Source: DASTOB01 sp035720425
Lineage (GTDB): Bacteria > Chloroflexota > Limnocylindria > Limnocylindrales > CSP1-4
Direction: 5' to 3'
DNA: 39,687 nt
NCBI GenBank assembly: GCA_035720425.1
Contig: DASTOB010000166.1
Location: 1 to 39,687, forward strand
How positions within the stretch are numbered: the stretch's first letter is position 1; each line of letters starts with the position of its first letter. Of this stretch, positions 14,725-22,728 are shown one piece after another. The notes under the pieces were generated by a model that did no database searches, had not been told where the DNA came from, and saw only the letters and a list, made by a program, of their open reading frames with translations. Both the position numbers and the translations under genes were made by a program.

Positions 14725-15618
14725 TCAGTGATGCCCCTCCGAGCCGAACTGCAGCCCGGCCACCGGATCGAGTCCGGCCGCTTCGCGCCGGGCGAGGATC
14801 TCGAGGTCCGCCTGGAGCTCCTCGAGCTCCTCGCCGCCGCCCATCAGGCGGTGGAGGCTGGCGGCATCGAGCTCGCCTCGCCGGAACGTGCCGCCGGAGC
14901 GGCCGCGGGTGAGGATCGTGAACGAGTCGCCGATCGGCAGGGCGTGCTGGACGTTGTGGGTGATGAAGATGACGCCAAGCCCGCGGTTGCGCGCCGAGAT
15001 CGCGTGACGGAGGACGATCGCGGACTCCTTGACCCCGAGCGCCGACGTGGGCTCGTCGAGGATGAGGACGCGCGCACCGAAGTACTCCGCCCGGGCGATC
15101 GCGAGCGTCTGGCGCTCGCCGCCGGACAGCGTCCCGACCAGCTGTTCCGTGTCGCGCACGTCGATGCCGATCTGGTGCATCTGCTCGCGCGCGACCGTGG
15201 CCGCCGTCGCCGAGTCGAACCGGCGGAACGGTCCGAAGCCGACGGTTGGCTCATTGCCGAGGAAGAAGTTCCGGCTGACGCTCATGAGCGGCATGACCGA
15301 CAGGTCCTGGTAGACCGTCGCGATCCCGGCGTTGAGCGCATCGCGCGGCGCGCCGAAGCGGACCGGCTGTCCGTCGACGGCAAGCGTGCCTTCGTCCGGC
15401 TCGTGCACTCCGGACAGGATCTTGATGAGGGTCGACTTGCCGGCGCCGTTGTCGCCGAGGAGGCAGTTGACCTCGCCCGCGCGAACCGTCAACGAGACGT
15501 GCTCGAGCGCGACGACCGCGCCGAAGTACTTCGAGACGTCGCGCGCCTCGAGGAGCGGCGGGCGATCGGGAGATTTCGGCGGCGCCACGGCGGGCGCCGC
15601 GGGGGTCGGCTGTTCCAT
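14725..15618 (-). CDS. Sugar ABC transporter ATP-binding protein (CUT2-type, single domain)
   Basis: This 297-residue protein has one ABC domain: Walker A LLGDNGAGKST, Q-loop region TVYQDLSVMP, signature LSGGERQT, Walker B VLILDEPTSALG and the switch histidine in FITHNVQ. Most CUT2 ATPases such as RbsA carry two fused ABC domains. This one resembles the shorter FrcA type and presumably works as a homodimer. It energises uptake by the permease and binding protein encoded immediately upstream. The ATG at 15618 follows the permease stop by 13 bp with a GGAGGA Shine-Dalgarno. The final 35 residues after the ABC core are Glu-rich and unusual, ending FGSEGHH. Confidence 0.9.
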   Translation of the reverse strand: MEQPTPAAPAVAPPKSPDRPPLLEARDVSKYFGAVVALEHVSLTVRAGEVNCLLGDNGAGKSTLIKILSGVHEPDEGTLAVDGQPVRFGAPRDALNAGIATVYQDLSVMPLMSVSRNFFLGNEPTVGFGPFRRFDSATAATVAREQMHQIGIDVRDTEQLVGTLSGGERQTLAIARAEYFGARVLILDEPTSALGVKESAIVLRHAISARNRGLGVIFITHNVQHALPIGDSFTILTRGRSGGTFRRGELDAASLHRLMGGGEELEELQADLEILARREAAGLDPVAGLQFGSEGHH

Positions 15619-15631
15619 GTCCGTCCTCCTC

Positions 15632-16699
15632 TCAGCGCAGGCCGGCGAAGCGGCGCCGGATCCAGTTGTTGAGCACGACCGCGACGAGCAGCAGGGTGCC
15701 GATCGCGATGAAGTACCAGTCGGAGTTGATGTTCGCGAAGACGATCCCGATCCGGGCCATGCCCAGCGCGAGGGCGCCGATCGCGGCCCCGATGACGGAG
15801 CCGTAGCCACCGGTCAGGAGCGAGCCGCCGATGACGGCGGTCGTGATCGCGTCGAGCTCGAGGCCGCGGCCGCGGAGCACGTCGGACGAGAAGAAGGTCA
15901 TGCTCTGGACGGTCGCGAGGATCGCCGCCGAGAATGCGGTCAGGGCGAACAGGCTGATCTTGACCCGCGCCACCGGGACGCCGAGGTTGCGGGCAGCGCT
16001 GGCCGAACCGCCGACGCCGGCGATCCAGTTGCCGAACCGGGTCCGCCCCAGGATGTACGCACCGATCAGCGCAATGACGATCCACCACAGGATCGACACC
16101 TTGAACGGACCGGCGCTCCAGTTGAAGAAGCCGGCGATCGGGTCCGCGGCGACCGCGGCCCGGTCGATCGGAATGAACGTGATGTTCGTGATGAGCGCGG
16201 TCATGACCACGGTCAGGCCGCGGATGATGAACAGCGTGGCGAGGGTCACGATGAACGACGGCAGGCCGGTCCGCACGACGATGATCCCGTTGATCACCCC
16301 GAGACCGGTCGTCAGCGCCACGGCCAGGAAGATCGACAGCCAGAGCGGGAGCCCCAGCTCCGTCACGCCGATGCCGATGATGATCCCGGCGAAGCCGACG
16401 AGGGAGCCGATCGACAGGTCGAACTCGCCGCCGATCATGAGCAGGGCCACGGCCGTCGCGACGATCCCGACCTGGGCCGCCACGTCGAGGTAGCTGAACG
16501 TGCCGTCGACGCTGAGGAAGACGGCCGATCCGGCACTGAGCGAGAGGATCGCGAAGACGATCCAGACGAAGACCGTGATGATGAGGGCCCCGGCCGCGGG
16601 CTTGGCCAGGACGCGTTGGGTGAGCGAGATCTGCCTCAGTCGGTCCGATCCAGGAGCCGGGCCGGACTCGCCGCCGGCCGCGGGCTGCGTCGTCGCCAT
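15632..16699 (-). CDS. Sugar ABC transporter permease (CUT2/BPD_transp_2)
   Basis: This 355-residue inner-membrane protein has about eight to ten transmembrane helices, such as ALIITVFVWIVFAILSLS, GIVATAVALLMIGG, LSIFLAVALTTGLGVINGII and IVTLATLFIIRGLTVVM. The segment GGEFDLSIGSLVGFAGI is the conserved CUT2 permease motif seen in RbsC and FrcC. A polar N-terminal tail of about 30 residues precedes the first helix. It forms the channel for the substrate delivered by the lipoprotein encoded upstream, probably as a homodimer. The ATG has GGGAGGG just upstream. Two stable hairpins lie between the binding-protein gene and this gene and may lower its expression relative to the binding protein. Confidence 0.9.
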   Translation of the reverse strand: MATTQPAAGGESGPAPGSDRLRQISLTQRVLAKPAAGALIITVFVWIVFAILSLSAGSAVFLSVDGTFSYLDVAAQVGIVATAVALLMIGGEFDLSIGSLVGFAGIIIGIGVTELGLPLWLSIFLAVALTTGLGVINGIIVVRTGLPSFIVTLATLFIIRGLTVVMTALITNITFIPIDRAAVAADPIAGFFNWSAGPFKVSILWWIVIALIGAYILGRTRFGNWIAGVGGSASAARNLGVPVARVKISLFALTAFSAAILATVQSMTFFSSDVLRGRGLELDAITTAVIGGSLLTGGYGSVIGAAIGALALGMARIGIVFANINSDWYFIAIGTLLLVAVVLNNWIRRRFAGLR

Positions 16700-16720
16700 C
16701 CATCCCTCCCGGAGACTTGG

Positions 16721-16773
16721 CGGGAGGAGCCGGACCGCGTCCGACTCCTCCCGGTTCGCCGGTTGCCCGGCGA
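16721..16773 (-). terminator. Two intercistronic hairpins between binding-protein and permease genes
   Basis: Hairpin 1: 16721-16729 pairs with 16745-16753 (9 bp), with a CGGA/TCCG inner stem after one mismatch. Hairpin 2: 16756-16762 pairs with 16767-16773 (7 bp, TTGC loop). No T-run is present. Such hairpins after binding-protein genes commonly stabilise the upstream mRNA or attenuate readthrough. Confidence 0.5.
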
Positions 16774-16786
16774 GGCGTGGCTCAGA

Positions 16787-17794
16787 TCACCGAAGACCCT
16801 TCGCCGCGAGGGCGATGACGTCCTCTGCGTTGTCCGCCGTGACGAAGCCCGGGCCGGTCATGATCAGGCCCGTGCCGTTGCCGGTCGGCAGGTTCCGCGT
16901 TTCCGCGTAGTTGACGAGGATGACGATCGGCAGGTAGCCCTGCACGAACTGCTGCTGGTCGATCGCGAAGTCCATCTTGCCGTCCTTGATCGCCGTCAGC
17001 ACGTCTGCGCTGAGGTCGAAGGTGGCGAGGTGGACGCTGCCGGACTTGCCGGCGGCCTCGACCGCCTGGAGCGCCGGAACGGCGACCGACGGGCCGAGGG
17101 TGAGGATGCCGTCGATCGTGTCGTCGCCGGAGAGCGCGGCCTCGATCGTAGCCTGCATGGCCGCCGGGTCGGAGATGTTGCCGGTCAGGACTTCGCCGTT
17201 GTCGGCGCCGACTCCGAGCCCGTCGAAGAAGCCGTTGCAGCGCAGGGTCAGGGCCTGGTTGCCGACTTCCTGGTTGAAGCAGACGGCGTTCTGGACGCCG
17301 GCTGCGGCGAAGCGCTCACCGGCACCGAAGCCGGCCTCGTACTCGGTCTGGCCGACGTGGGCGATGATCCCGAGATCGCGGAACACGTCCGAGCCGGAGT
17401 TCATCGACACGACCGGGATGCCGGCCGCGACGGCCTTGCTGATCGAGTCGCTCAGCGCATCCGGGTTCGGGATCGACACGACGAGCCCGGTCGGGTTCTT
17501 GGCGACCGCGGCGTCGATGAGCTGGGCCATGCGGACCATGTCGCTCTCGGCGTCCGGCGCGCTGTAGTTGACGGTGACGCCCATGTCGCGGGCACCGGCC
17601 TGGACGCCGTTGCGGACCACGCCCCAGAAGCCGTCGATGGCCTGGCCGTGGGTGACGATCTCGATCGTGATATCGGACCGAGCGATAAGGGCGCCTTCGG
17701 GCCCCTCCGCTCCGTCCGTCGTGGTGCCCTGCTGACAGGCCGCGACCGCAACGGCCACGATCGCCAACCCGGCGAGAGTCTTGCGAAGCTTCAT
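16787..17794 (-). CDS. Sugar ABC transporter substrate-binding lipoprotein
   Basis: This 335-residue protein starts at the second methionine of the longer frame, with GAGGG just upstream. Its lipoprotein signal peptide is MKLRKTLAGLAIVAVAVAAC, with lipobox VAAC and lipidated C20, then a Thr/Gly-rich linker. The mature part is a Peripla_BP_4-type sugar-binding fold: ITIEIVTHG, the first lobe to about residue 135 (PTGLVVSIPNPDAL, GIPVVSMNSG), then the second lobe with VCFNQEVGNQAL, DGILTLGPSVAVPALQA and FAIDQQQFVQGYL. Family members bind ribose, fructose or inositol; the pocket cannot be assigned by eye, though the neighbours favour an inositol. It acts outside the membrane. A 174-bp gap separates it from the dehydrogenase. 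Confidence 0.9.
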   Translation of the reverse strand: MKLRKTLAGLAIVAVAVAACQQGTTTDGAEGPEGALIARSDITIEIVTHGQAIDGFWGVVRNGVQAGARDMGVTVNYSAPDAESDMVRMAQLIDAAVAKNPTGLVVSIPNPDALSDSISKAVAAGIPVVSMNSGSDVFRDLGIIAHVGQTEYEAGFGAGERFAAAGVQNAVCFNQEVGNQALTLRCNGFFDGLGVGADNGEVLTGNISDPAAMQATIEAALSGDDTIDGILTLGPSVAVPALQAVEAAGKSGSVHLATFDLSADVLTAIKDGKMDFAIDQQQFVQGYLPIVILVNYAETRNLPTGNGTGLIMTGPGFVTADNAEDVIALAAKGLR

Positions 17795-17839
17795 CCCTCT
17801 GATCTCCTCCATGCGCTCGGGACTGGTGCCCGAGTTTCG

Positions 17840-17899
17840 TCAGCGCTCGGCTAGTCGTGGGCGTCCGCCGAGCGACGCCCTGACCGGGCCATCACTCAA
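17840..17899 (-). CDS. Possible leader peptide ORF with strong Shine-Dalgarno
   Basis: On the minus strand, AAAGGAGGTGGAGG precedes a TTG at 17899 that opens a 19-codon ORF (SDGPVRASLGGRPRLAER after the start) ending at 17840. An alternative ATG at 17892 in another frame gives a 13-codon ORF ending at 17851. It lies in the leader of the binding-protein gene. The ribosome-binding site is clearly better than that of any nearby gene, but nothing else supports translation. Confidence 0.25.
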   Translation of the reverse strand: MSDGPVRASLGGRPRLAER

Positions 17900-17968
17900 C
17901 CGGACCTCCACCTCCTTTCCGCTCGGCCGATGGTACGGCTCGCAATCCAGTGAAGTGCGGGGATTTCG

Positions 17969-18967
17969 TCATGCCGGGATCTCCGCGACGCGGACGATCC
18001 GATGCTCCTTGAGCGCCGCCGTCGCCGCCTCGGCCACGCGCAGCGCCTGAACTCCGTCGCGGGCGGTGCACGGGGAGGGTCGTGTCCCACGCGCGACCTC
18101 GATGAAGGCGGCGAACTCCGTTCGATAGGCCTCCTCGAACCGGATCAGGAAGTTCTGCCAGGTCGGCCCGGCCGGCGGCGGCACACCCGGTTCGACCGAG
18201 CGGATCGGGGTCCGCGGGCCGAGGCCGACTGACACGCTGTCCTTCGAGCCGAACAGCTCGGTGCGGATGTCGTAGCCGAGCGGATCGTGCCGCGCGACGG
18301 TCAGGACGGCAAGGGCCCCGCCGGCCAGGCGGAGCGTGGCGACCGCGGTGTCGACGTCGTCGTACTTGGCGAACACGGGGAACCCGCGCACGCCGCCGTC
18401 GGCGTAGACCTCCTCGACCTCGTCGCCGGTCAGCCAGCGCAGCACGTCGAAGTCGTGGATCGAGAAGTCACGGAACAGGCCGCCGGACGCGGGGATGTAC
18501 GCCTCGTGCGGCGGGGCCGGGTCGTGGCCGGCCAGACGAACGGTGTAGAGGGTGCCGAGCTCGCCGCTCTCGACGAGCCGGCGCGCCTCCATGTACGCCG
18601 CGTCGAACCGCCGCTGGAAGCCGAGCTGGAACGGCACGCCGCTGCGCTCCACCTCGTTCGCGACGGCGATCGTCTCCTCGAGGCTGAACGCGAGCGGCTT
18701 CTCGCAGAACGTCGGCAGCCCGCGGCCGATGCTCGCCCGGATGAGCGTCGCGTGGGCGTCCGTGGCGGCGGCGATGACGACCGCATCCGCGGTGTCGAGG
18801 GCGGCGTCGATCGTGGTGGCGGCGCTGGCGCCGACTTCCCCTGCGACCTCCGCGGCCCGCGCTTCGTCGACATCCGCGACGACGAGACCATCGACCCCCG
18901 GCGTGGCGGCCAGCAGGCCGGCGTGCAGGCGCCCGATCCGTCCGGCGCCGATGAGTGCGACTCGCAT
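17969..18967 (-). CDS. iolG: Gfo/Idh/MocA oxidoreductase, inositol 2-dehydrogenase-like
   Basis: This 332-residue NAD(P)-dependent dehydrogenase has an N-terminal Rossmann motif, VALIGAGRIGRLHAGLLA (residues 3-20), acidic VADVDE after strand 2, and the family motif CEKPL with the catalytic lysine. The segment SGGLFRDFSIHDFDVLRWL, with its catalytic Asp-x3-His pair, closely resembles inositol 2-dehydrogenase (IolG) and related enzymes. It would oxidise myo-inositol or a related cyclitol or sugar to the 2-keto form. It sits 28 bp downstream of an IolE-like gene whose product would dehydrate such a keto-inositol, and upstream of a sugar transporter. The name is a family-level guess; other sugar dehydrogenases share the motifs. 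The ATG at 18967 has GAGAGGG upstream. Confidence 0.8.
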   Translation of the reverse strand: MRVALIGAGRIGRLHAGLLAATPGVDGLVVADVDEARAAEVAGEVGASAATTIDAALDTADAVVIAAATDAHATLIRASIGRGLPTFCEKPLAFSLEETIAVANEVERSGVPFQLGFQRRFDAAYMEARRLVESGELGTLYTVRLAGHDPAPPHEAYIPASGGLFRDFSIHDFDVLRWLTGDEVEEVYADGGVRGFPVFAKYDDVDTAVATLRLAGGALAVLTVARHDPLGYDIRTELFGSKDSVSVGLGPRTPIRSVEPGVPPPAGPTWQNFLIRFEEAYRTEFAAFIEVARGTRPSPCTARDGVQALRVAEAATAALKEHRIVRVAEIPA

Positions 18968-18995
18968 GTGTCGGATCCCTCTCTGCGCCGCGCGC

Positions 18996-19964
18996 CTACT
19001 CGGCTCCGGCGCCCAGGCGCCGAAGCGCCTCGGCGAGCACGCGTCGCCCGATCGCCGCGCTCTCGGACGGCGGACCCCAGCACGAGTCCTGCTCGACCAT
19101 GAGCCAACCCGCGTAGTCGAGCCGCACGAGCGCGGCGAGCACGGCCGGGAGATCGAGGATCCCGCCGCCGAGCTCCGTGAACAGGCGCGCCCGAATGGCC
19201 GCCGGGAAGTCCGCCAGTTCGCCCGCCCGCAGCCGAGCCAGCACGGCCGCGTCGACGTCCTTGAGATGGACGTGGCGGACCCGGTCGCCGTAGCGCCCGA
19301 TGGCCGCCGCCGGATCGCCGCCGCCGACGAGGAAATGTCCGACGTCGAGGCAGATCCCGAGGAGCGCCGGATCGGTCAGCTCCATGAGCCGGGCGAGCTC
19401 GTCGGGGGTCTCAACGAACGTGCCCGTGTGCTGGTGCCAGGCGACGGCGTGGCCGAGCGCGGCAGCCTCCCGGGCGAGGTCCTCGACGTGCCCCGCGAGC
19501 CGGCGCCAGCCGTCGTCGGTCAGGCGCGGCGTGCCCGCGGCCGCGGCTCGCCCGGACGTTTCCGACCGGCCGGGTGAGATGTCGAGGGCGGCGACGAGGA
19601 CTTCGCCGCCGCCCTCGTGGAGGAGAGCCAGCCGTTCGCGCGCGATCGCCGGTGCCGCATCGGTCGGTCCGTCGACGGTGCACGGAATGGACAGGTAGAC
19701 CTCCGCCAGCCGGAGGTCGCGGGCGCGCAGCGCGTCCTTGAGCGCCTCGCCCGCGGGGAAGCCGTTGCCGAGCTGGGTGCCCTCGAACCCGGTCCTGGCG
19801 ATTTCGTCGAGGACGGTGCCGGCATCGACCGGCGGCGCAAGATCCGGCAGGTCGACGTTGTTCCAGAGGATCGGGACCGTGCCGATCGAGGTACGCGGGA
19901 GCGCGTCGCCGGGGCGCCGCAGCGCGGCGCGGATCCGGGCGACGTCGACGGGAGAGGCGATCAC
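18996..19964 (-). CDS. iolE: IolE-like inosose dehydratase / sugar phosphate isomerase-epimerase
   Basis: This 322-residue TIM barrel is of the AP endonuclease family 2 type. The N-terminal SIGTVPILWNNVDLPDL and GFEGTQLGNGFPAGE match the pattern of 2-keto-myo-inositol dehydratase (IolE), where GTELGNKFP is typical. The metal-binding carboxylates and histidines are seen in AWHQHTGTFVE, GICLDVGHFLVGG, RHVHLKDVD and WLMVEQD. IolE converts scyllo-inosose to a diketone with Mn or Co. The GTG at 19964 has GAGGAG upstream. It is the first gene of the leftward cluster, directly behind a TTGACA-N16-TACCCT promoter. A Ser/Ala/Gly-rich loop (ETSGRAAAAGTP) is inserted in mid-barrel. A related epimerase function remains possible. 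Confidence 0.78.
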   Translation of the reverse strand: MIASPVDVARIRAALRRPGDALPRTSIGTVPILWNNVDLPDLAPPVDAGTVLDEIARTGFEGTQLGNGFPAGEALKDALRARDLRLAEVYLSIPCTVDGPTDAAPAIARERLALLHEGGGEVLVAALDISPGRSETSGRAAAAGTPRLTDDGWRRLAGHVEDLAREAAALGHAVAWHQHTGTFVETPDELARLMELTDPALLGICLDVGHFLVGGGDPAAAIGRYGDRVRHVHLKDVDAAVLARLRAGELADFPAAIRARLFTELGGGILDLPAVLAALVRLDYAGWLMVEQDSCWGPPSESAAIGRRVLAEALRRLGAGAE

Positions 19965-20135
19965 TGCGGGTGCTCCTCGGCCCAACCGGCATCCCGGCGG
20001 GCGTGCTGCGCGGCATGGCCTCCGGGACCGGGCGCGTCCCACCGGCCGCTCGTGTTGGTACCCCCAGGACCGGGGCGGTCGCAGATCGCGGGCTGGGGGA
20101 CGCGCGCCAGGGACTCGCTCATCGCACTCCGGTGG

Positions 20136-20141
20136 GCTACG
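20136..20141 (+). promoter_or_regulatory. -10-like box TACGAT for the transaldolase
   Basis: GGCTACGAT abuts the palindromic operator, so initiation would fall inside the operator. No clear -35 is seen. The 5' leader would be about 70 nt. Confidence 0.4.
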
Positions 20142-20156
20142 ATGTAATCGATTACG
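20139..20156. promoter_or_regulatory. LacI-type palindromic operator
   Basis: GTAATCGATTAC (20142-20153) is a perfect 12-bp palindrome with the central CG and even spacing typical of LacI-family operators. It extends to 18 bp with one mismatched pair. It sits between divergent promoters for iolE (leftward) and the transaldolase (rightward), and just downstream of the leftward start site. The lacI gene at 13591-14616 is the obvious candidate for the regulator. Confidence 0.7.
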
Positions 20157-20169
20157 TCGCGGTTGCGAC

Positions 20170-20197
20170 AGGGTACCATCCCGGTGAAGCCTGTCAA
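20170..20197 (-). promoter_or_regulatory. Sigma-70-type promoter for the leftward inositol/sugar cluster
   Basis: On the minus strand, TTGACA (20192-20197) and TACCCT (20170-20175) are 16 bp apart, giving a start near 20163. The operator lies about 7-25 nt downstream of that start, a position suited to repression. Confidence 0.65.
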
Positions 20198-20215
20198 CGC
20201 CCCGGAGGCGGAAGT

Positions 20216-21307
20216 ATGGAAACAGTGACCACCCTCAGCCCGCTCGCGCGGACCGTCGCGAGCACGGCGACAGACATCTGGAACGACTCCTGTGCGGTAG
20301 ACGAGCTCGAGTACGCGATCGCTCACGGCGCGACCGGCGCGACCGCCAACCCGACGATCGTCCACGACGTCTGGAAGAAGGATCCGTCGCGCTGGAAGGA
20401 CCGCGTTCGCGGCCTGGCCGTCGAGCATCCGACGTGGTCCGAGCGCGATCTGGCGTGGGGCATCGTCGAGGAGATGTCGGTCGCCGGGGCGCGATTGCTC
20501 GAGGGCGTGTTCGACGAGTTCGGCGGTCGCAAGGGCCGCCTGTCCGTCCAGACCGACCCGACACTCTTCCGCAACCCCGACGCGATGGTCGAGCAGGCGG
20601 CGGGCTTCGACCGCTACGCCCGGAACATCATCGTCAAGTTCCCGGCGACGCGGGCCGGCATCGCCGCGATGGAGGCGGCGTCGCGACGGGGGATCAGCGT
20701 CAACGCGACCGTGTCGTTCTCGGTCGCCCAGGCGGTCGCCGCGGCGGAGGCGGTCGAGCGGGGCATCCGGGCCCGCGAGGCGGACGGGCACGACACGTCC
20801 GCGATGGGCCCGGTCATCACCCTCATGATGGGTCGGCTCGAGGACTGGCTGAAGGTCCAGGCGGAGCGCGACGGGATCATCGCGGACCCGGCGGCGCTGC
20901 CGTGGGCGGGCGTCGCCGCGTTCAAGCGCGCCTACGGCATCTTTCGCGAGCGCGGCTTCCGGGCGCGCCTCCTCGGCGCGGCGATCCGCCACCACTACCA
21001 CTGGAGCGAGGTGATCGGCGGCGACGTCGTCATCACCCTCCCGTCCGTCTGGCAGAAGCGCTTCAACGCGTCCGACGTCGAGGTCCGCGAACGGATCGAC
21101 GACCCGGTCGACCCGGGCGTGCTCGACGACCTGCGTCGGCACTTCCCGGACTTCGTCCGCGCCTGGGAGCCGGACGGGCTGACGATCGACGAGTTCGACT
21201 CGTTCGGGCCGTCGGCGCGGACGCTCCGGGCGTTCGTGGGCTCGTACCACGAGCTCCTTCACGCGGTCTCGGACGCCCTCATCCCGAACCCGGACCTGCG
21301 CGCCTGA
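20216..21307 (+). CDS. Transaldolase family protein
   Basis: This 363-residue cytosolic TIM barrel has TATDIWNDSCAVDEL and GATGATANPTIVHDV at the N-terminus and the Schiff-base lysine near K141 in NIIVKFPATRAG, then the conserved SVNATVSFSVAQAV. It would transfer a dihydroxyacetone unit between sugar phosphates or cleave a related ketose. It is longer than classical transaldolase B (317 residues), with a C-terminal extension after about residue 300 (PDGLTIDEFDSFGPSA), a form found in environmental high-GC bacteria. The ATG at 20216 has GGAGGCGGAAG upstream. It diverges from the iolE-led cluster across a shared operator, so it is probably induced by the same sugar. Its last 49 bp overlap the 3' end of mrfB on the other strand. 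Confidence 0.85.
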   Translation: METVTTLSPLARTVASTATDIWNDSCAVDELEYAIAHGATGATANPTIVHDVWKKDPSRWKDRVRGLAVEHPTWSERDLAWGIVEEMSVAGARLLEGVFDEFGGRKGRLSVQTDPTLFRNPDAMVEQAAGFDRYARNIIVKFPATRAGIAAMEAASRRGISVNATVSFSVAQAVAAAEAVERGIRAREADGHDTSAMGPVITLMMGRLEDWLKVQAERDGIIADPAALPWAGVAAFKRAYGIFRERGFRARLLGAAIRHHYHWSEVIGGDVVITLPSVWQKRFNASDVEVRERIDDPVDPGVLDDLRRHFPDFVRAWEPDGLTIDEFDSFGPSARTLRAFVGSYHELLHAVSDALIPNPDLRA

Positions 21308-22728
21308 CCCCTGCCGGCACCGTCCCGGCCGGCAGGGCGCAGCGCTGCGGTTCGCGCCCGACGCCGGCGCAGCCGGAGCGAACGCCGGACGAGATCCGCC
21401 TCGAGTCCCGGCTCCGGACGCCCGAGACGCCGGCGCCGGTCGAGGATCTGCCAGCCGCGTTCCACCGCCGCGATCGCCGCCGGGAGATCGCCCAGGTGGT
21501 GCTCGCACAGTTTGGCCAGCTCGACGGCCGCCGACGCGGCGAGGCGGGAGTGCCCGGTTGCGAGCGCAAACCACGCGTCCGCCGCGTCACGCACCCGGCC
21601 GAGCCGCCGGAGCAGGTGGGCGCGCTCCACGAGCAGCCGCTCCTCCGTCCAGCGGGCGACGATCGGCTGGGGTGATGCCGGCGGCCGGACACGGCGCGGC
21701 GGCCCGCCGAAATCTGCCGTCGCGGCCGGTGTCCACCACGGCGGTTCGTCGGTCGCCGGGGACTCCGGGCCCGCCGCGCCGACCCGGCAGACCGCGAGCT
21801 CGAGGCATTCGAGCGCCTCGTCGAGCCGCCGCTCGCGCGCGAAGGCACGGCCGAGGCCGGCCAGGTCGCCCGGGTCCGCGCGCCGTCGCGCGTCGTCGTC
21901 GCCGAGGCCGCGCTCGAACTCGACGAGCAGCCGGGCGAGCGAGCGGACGTCCTCGTCGTTGTGACGGACGACGTCGACGAGGACCGTCGGTGGCCCACCG
22001 CGGAGGACGTCGAAATAGCGCCCCGGTATCTCCCAGCCCTCCACGTCGCCGATCCGGCGGACCCCGAGCAGCGACAGCTCGACGGTGCGCAGGCGAGCGT
22101 CCGTCAGGCGGTGCCGGAAGATCCGCCGGACGAGTGGCAGCAGGTCGAGGTGGCCGGCCATCGGCGGTGCGGGGCGACCGGCCATCCGGTAGCGGGTGAC
22201 GAGGAGCGGCCAGTCGAAGCCGCGCCCGTTGTACGTCACGAGCCAGGCGTCCGGCGGCAGGAGCTCCGCGAGGGCCCGGAGCATGGCCGGTTCGTCGGCG
22301 TGATCCGGAAGCACGAGCTGGACCTGGCGGAACCAGTCGCCCTCCCACCAGCCGAGGCCGACGAGGAAGGCGAGCGTACCGGCGGCCGTGGCGAGGCCGG
22401 TCGTCTCCGTGTCGAGGCAGACGAGGACGGTATCCGCGGGTGGCTGGCCGGGCAGCCGGGCGAGCCGGGCTCGGTCGATCGGGATCTGCCGTCGCGGCGA
22501 CTCAATCCGCAGGATCGCCCCCTCCGGCGTCCGGATCGCCTCGGCGTCGAGGGCGGCCGCGAGCCGGTCCGTTCGCTCTCGCGCGTCGAGCAGACGATCG
22601 GCTGCGTCCGTGGCGGGATCGGCCGGACGGGACGGCGGCGGGGGGAGGGAGGCGCGGAAGTTCGCCAGCCGGCGTTCGAGCGTGGGCGCGTCCACCTCAG
22701 GCCGCGCCGGCAGGGGCGGCGATCTCAT
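21259..22728 (-). CDS. mrfB: MrfB-like DEDDh exonuclease (YprB family)
   Basis: This 489-residue protein has an RNase H-like exonuclease domain (about residues 100-270): Asp and Glu in CLDTETTGL, Asp in YNGRGFDWPLL, and His/Asp in RHNDEDVRSLARLL. A helical TPR-like part follows (RERRLDEALECLELAV). In B. subtilis, MrfB works with the helicase MrfA to excise mitomycin C adducts without UvrABC. Here the start overlaps the 3' end of mrfA by 32 bp, as expected for a two-gene unit. It is longer than the B. subtilis protein because of a Pro-rich insert near residues 315-350 and a basic tail (RLRRRRARTAALRPAGR). The last 49 bp run antisense to the transaldolase 3' end. Confidence 0.85.
   Translation of the reverse strand: MRSPPLPARPEVDAPTLERRLANFRASLPPPPSRPADPATDAADRLLDARERTDRLAAALDAEAIRTPEGAILRIESPRRQIPIDRARLARLPGQPPADTVLVCLDTETTGLATAAGTLAFLVGLGWWEGDWFRQVQLVLPDHADEPAMLRALAELLPPDAWLVTYNGRGFDWPLLVTRYRMAGRPAPPMAGHLDLLPLVRRIFRHRLTDARLRTVELSLLGVRRIGDVEGWEIPGRYFDVLRGGPPTVLVDVVRHNDEDVRSLARLLVEFERGLGDDDARRRADPGDLAGLGRAFARERRLDEALECLELAVCRVGAAGPESPATDEPPWWTPAATADFGGPPRRVRPPASPQPIVARWTEERLLVERAHLLRRLGRVRDAADAWFALATGHSRLAASAAVELAKLCEHHLGDLPAAIAAVERGWQILDRRRRLGRPEPGLEADLVRRSLRLRRRRARTAALRPAGRDGAGRGQARRSGFGMRASETA

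Noticed and set aside
15332..17854. 840-residue open frame on the plus strand
   Set aside because: It runs antisense through the ABC transporter genes. It has no motifs and a repetitive charged composition.
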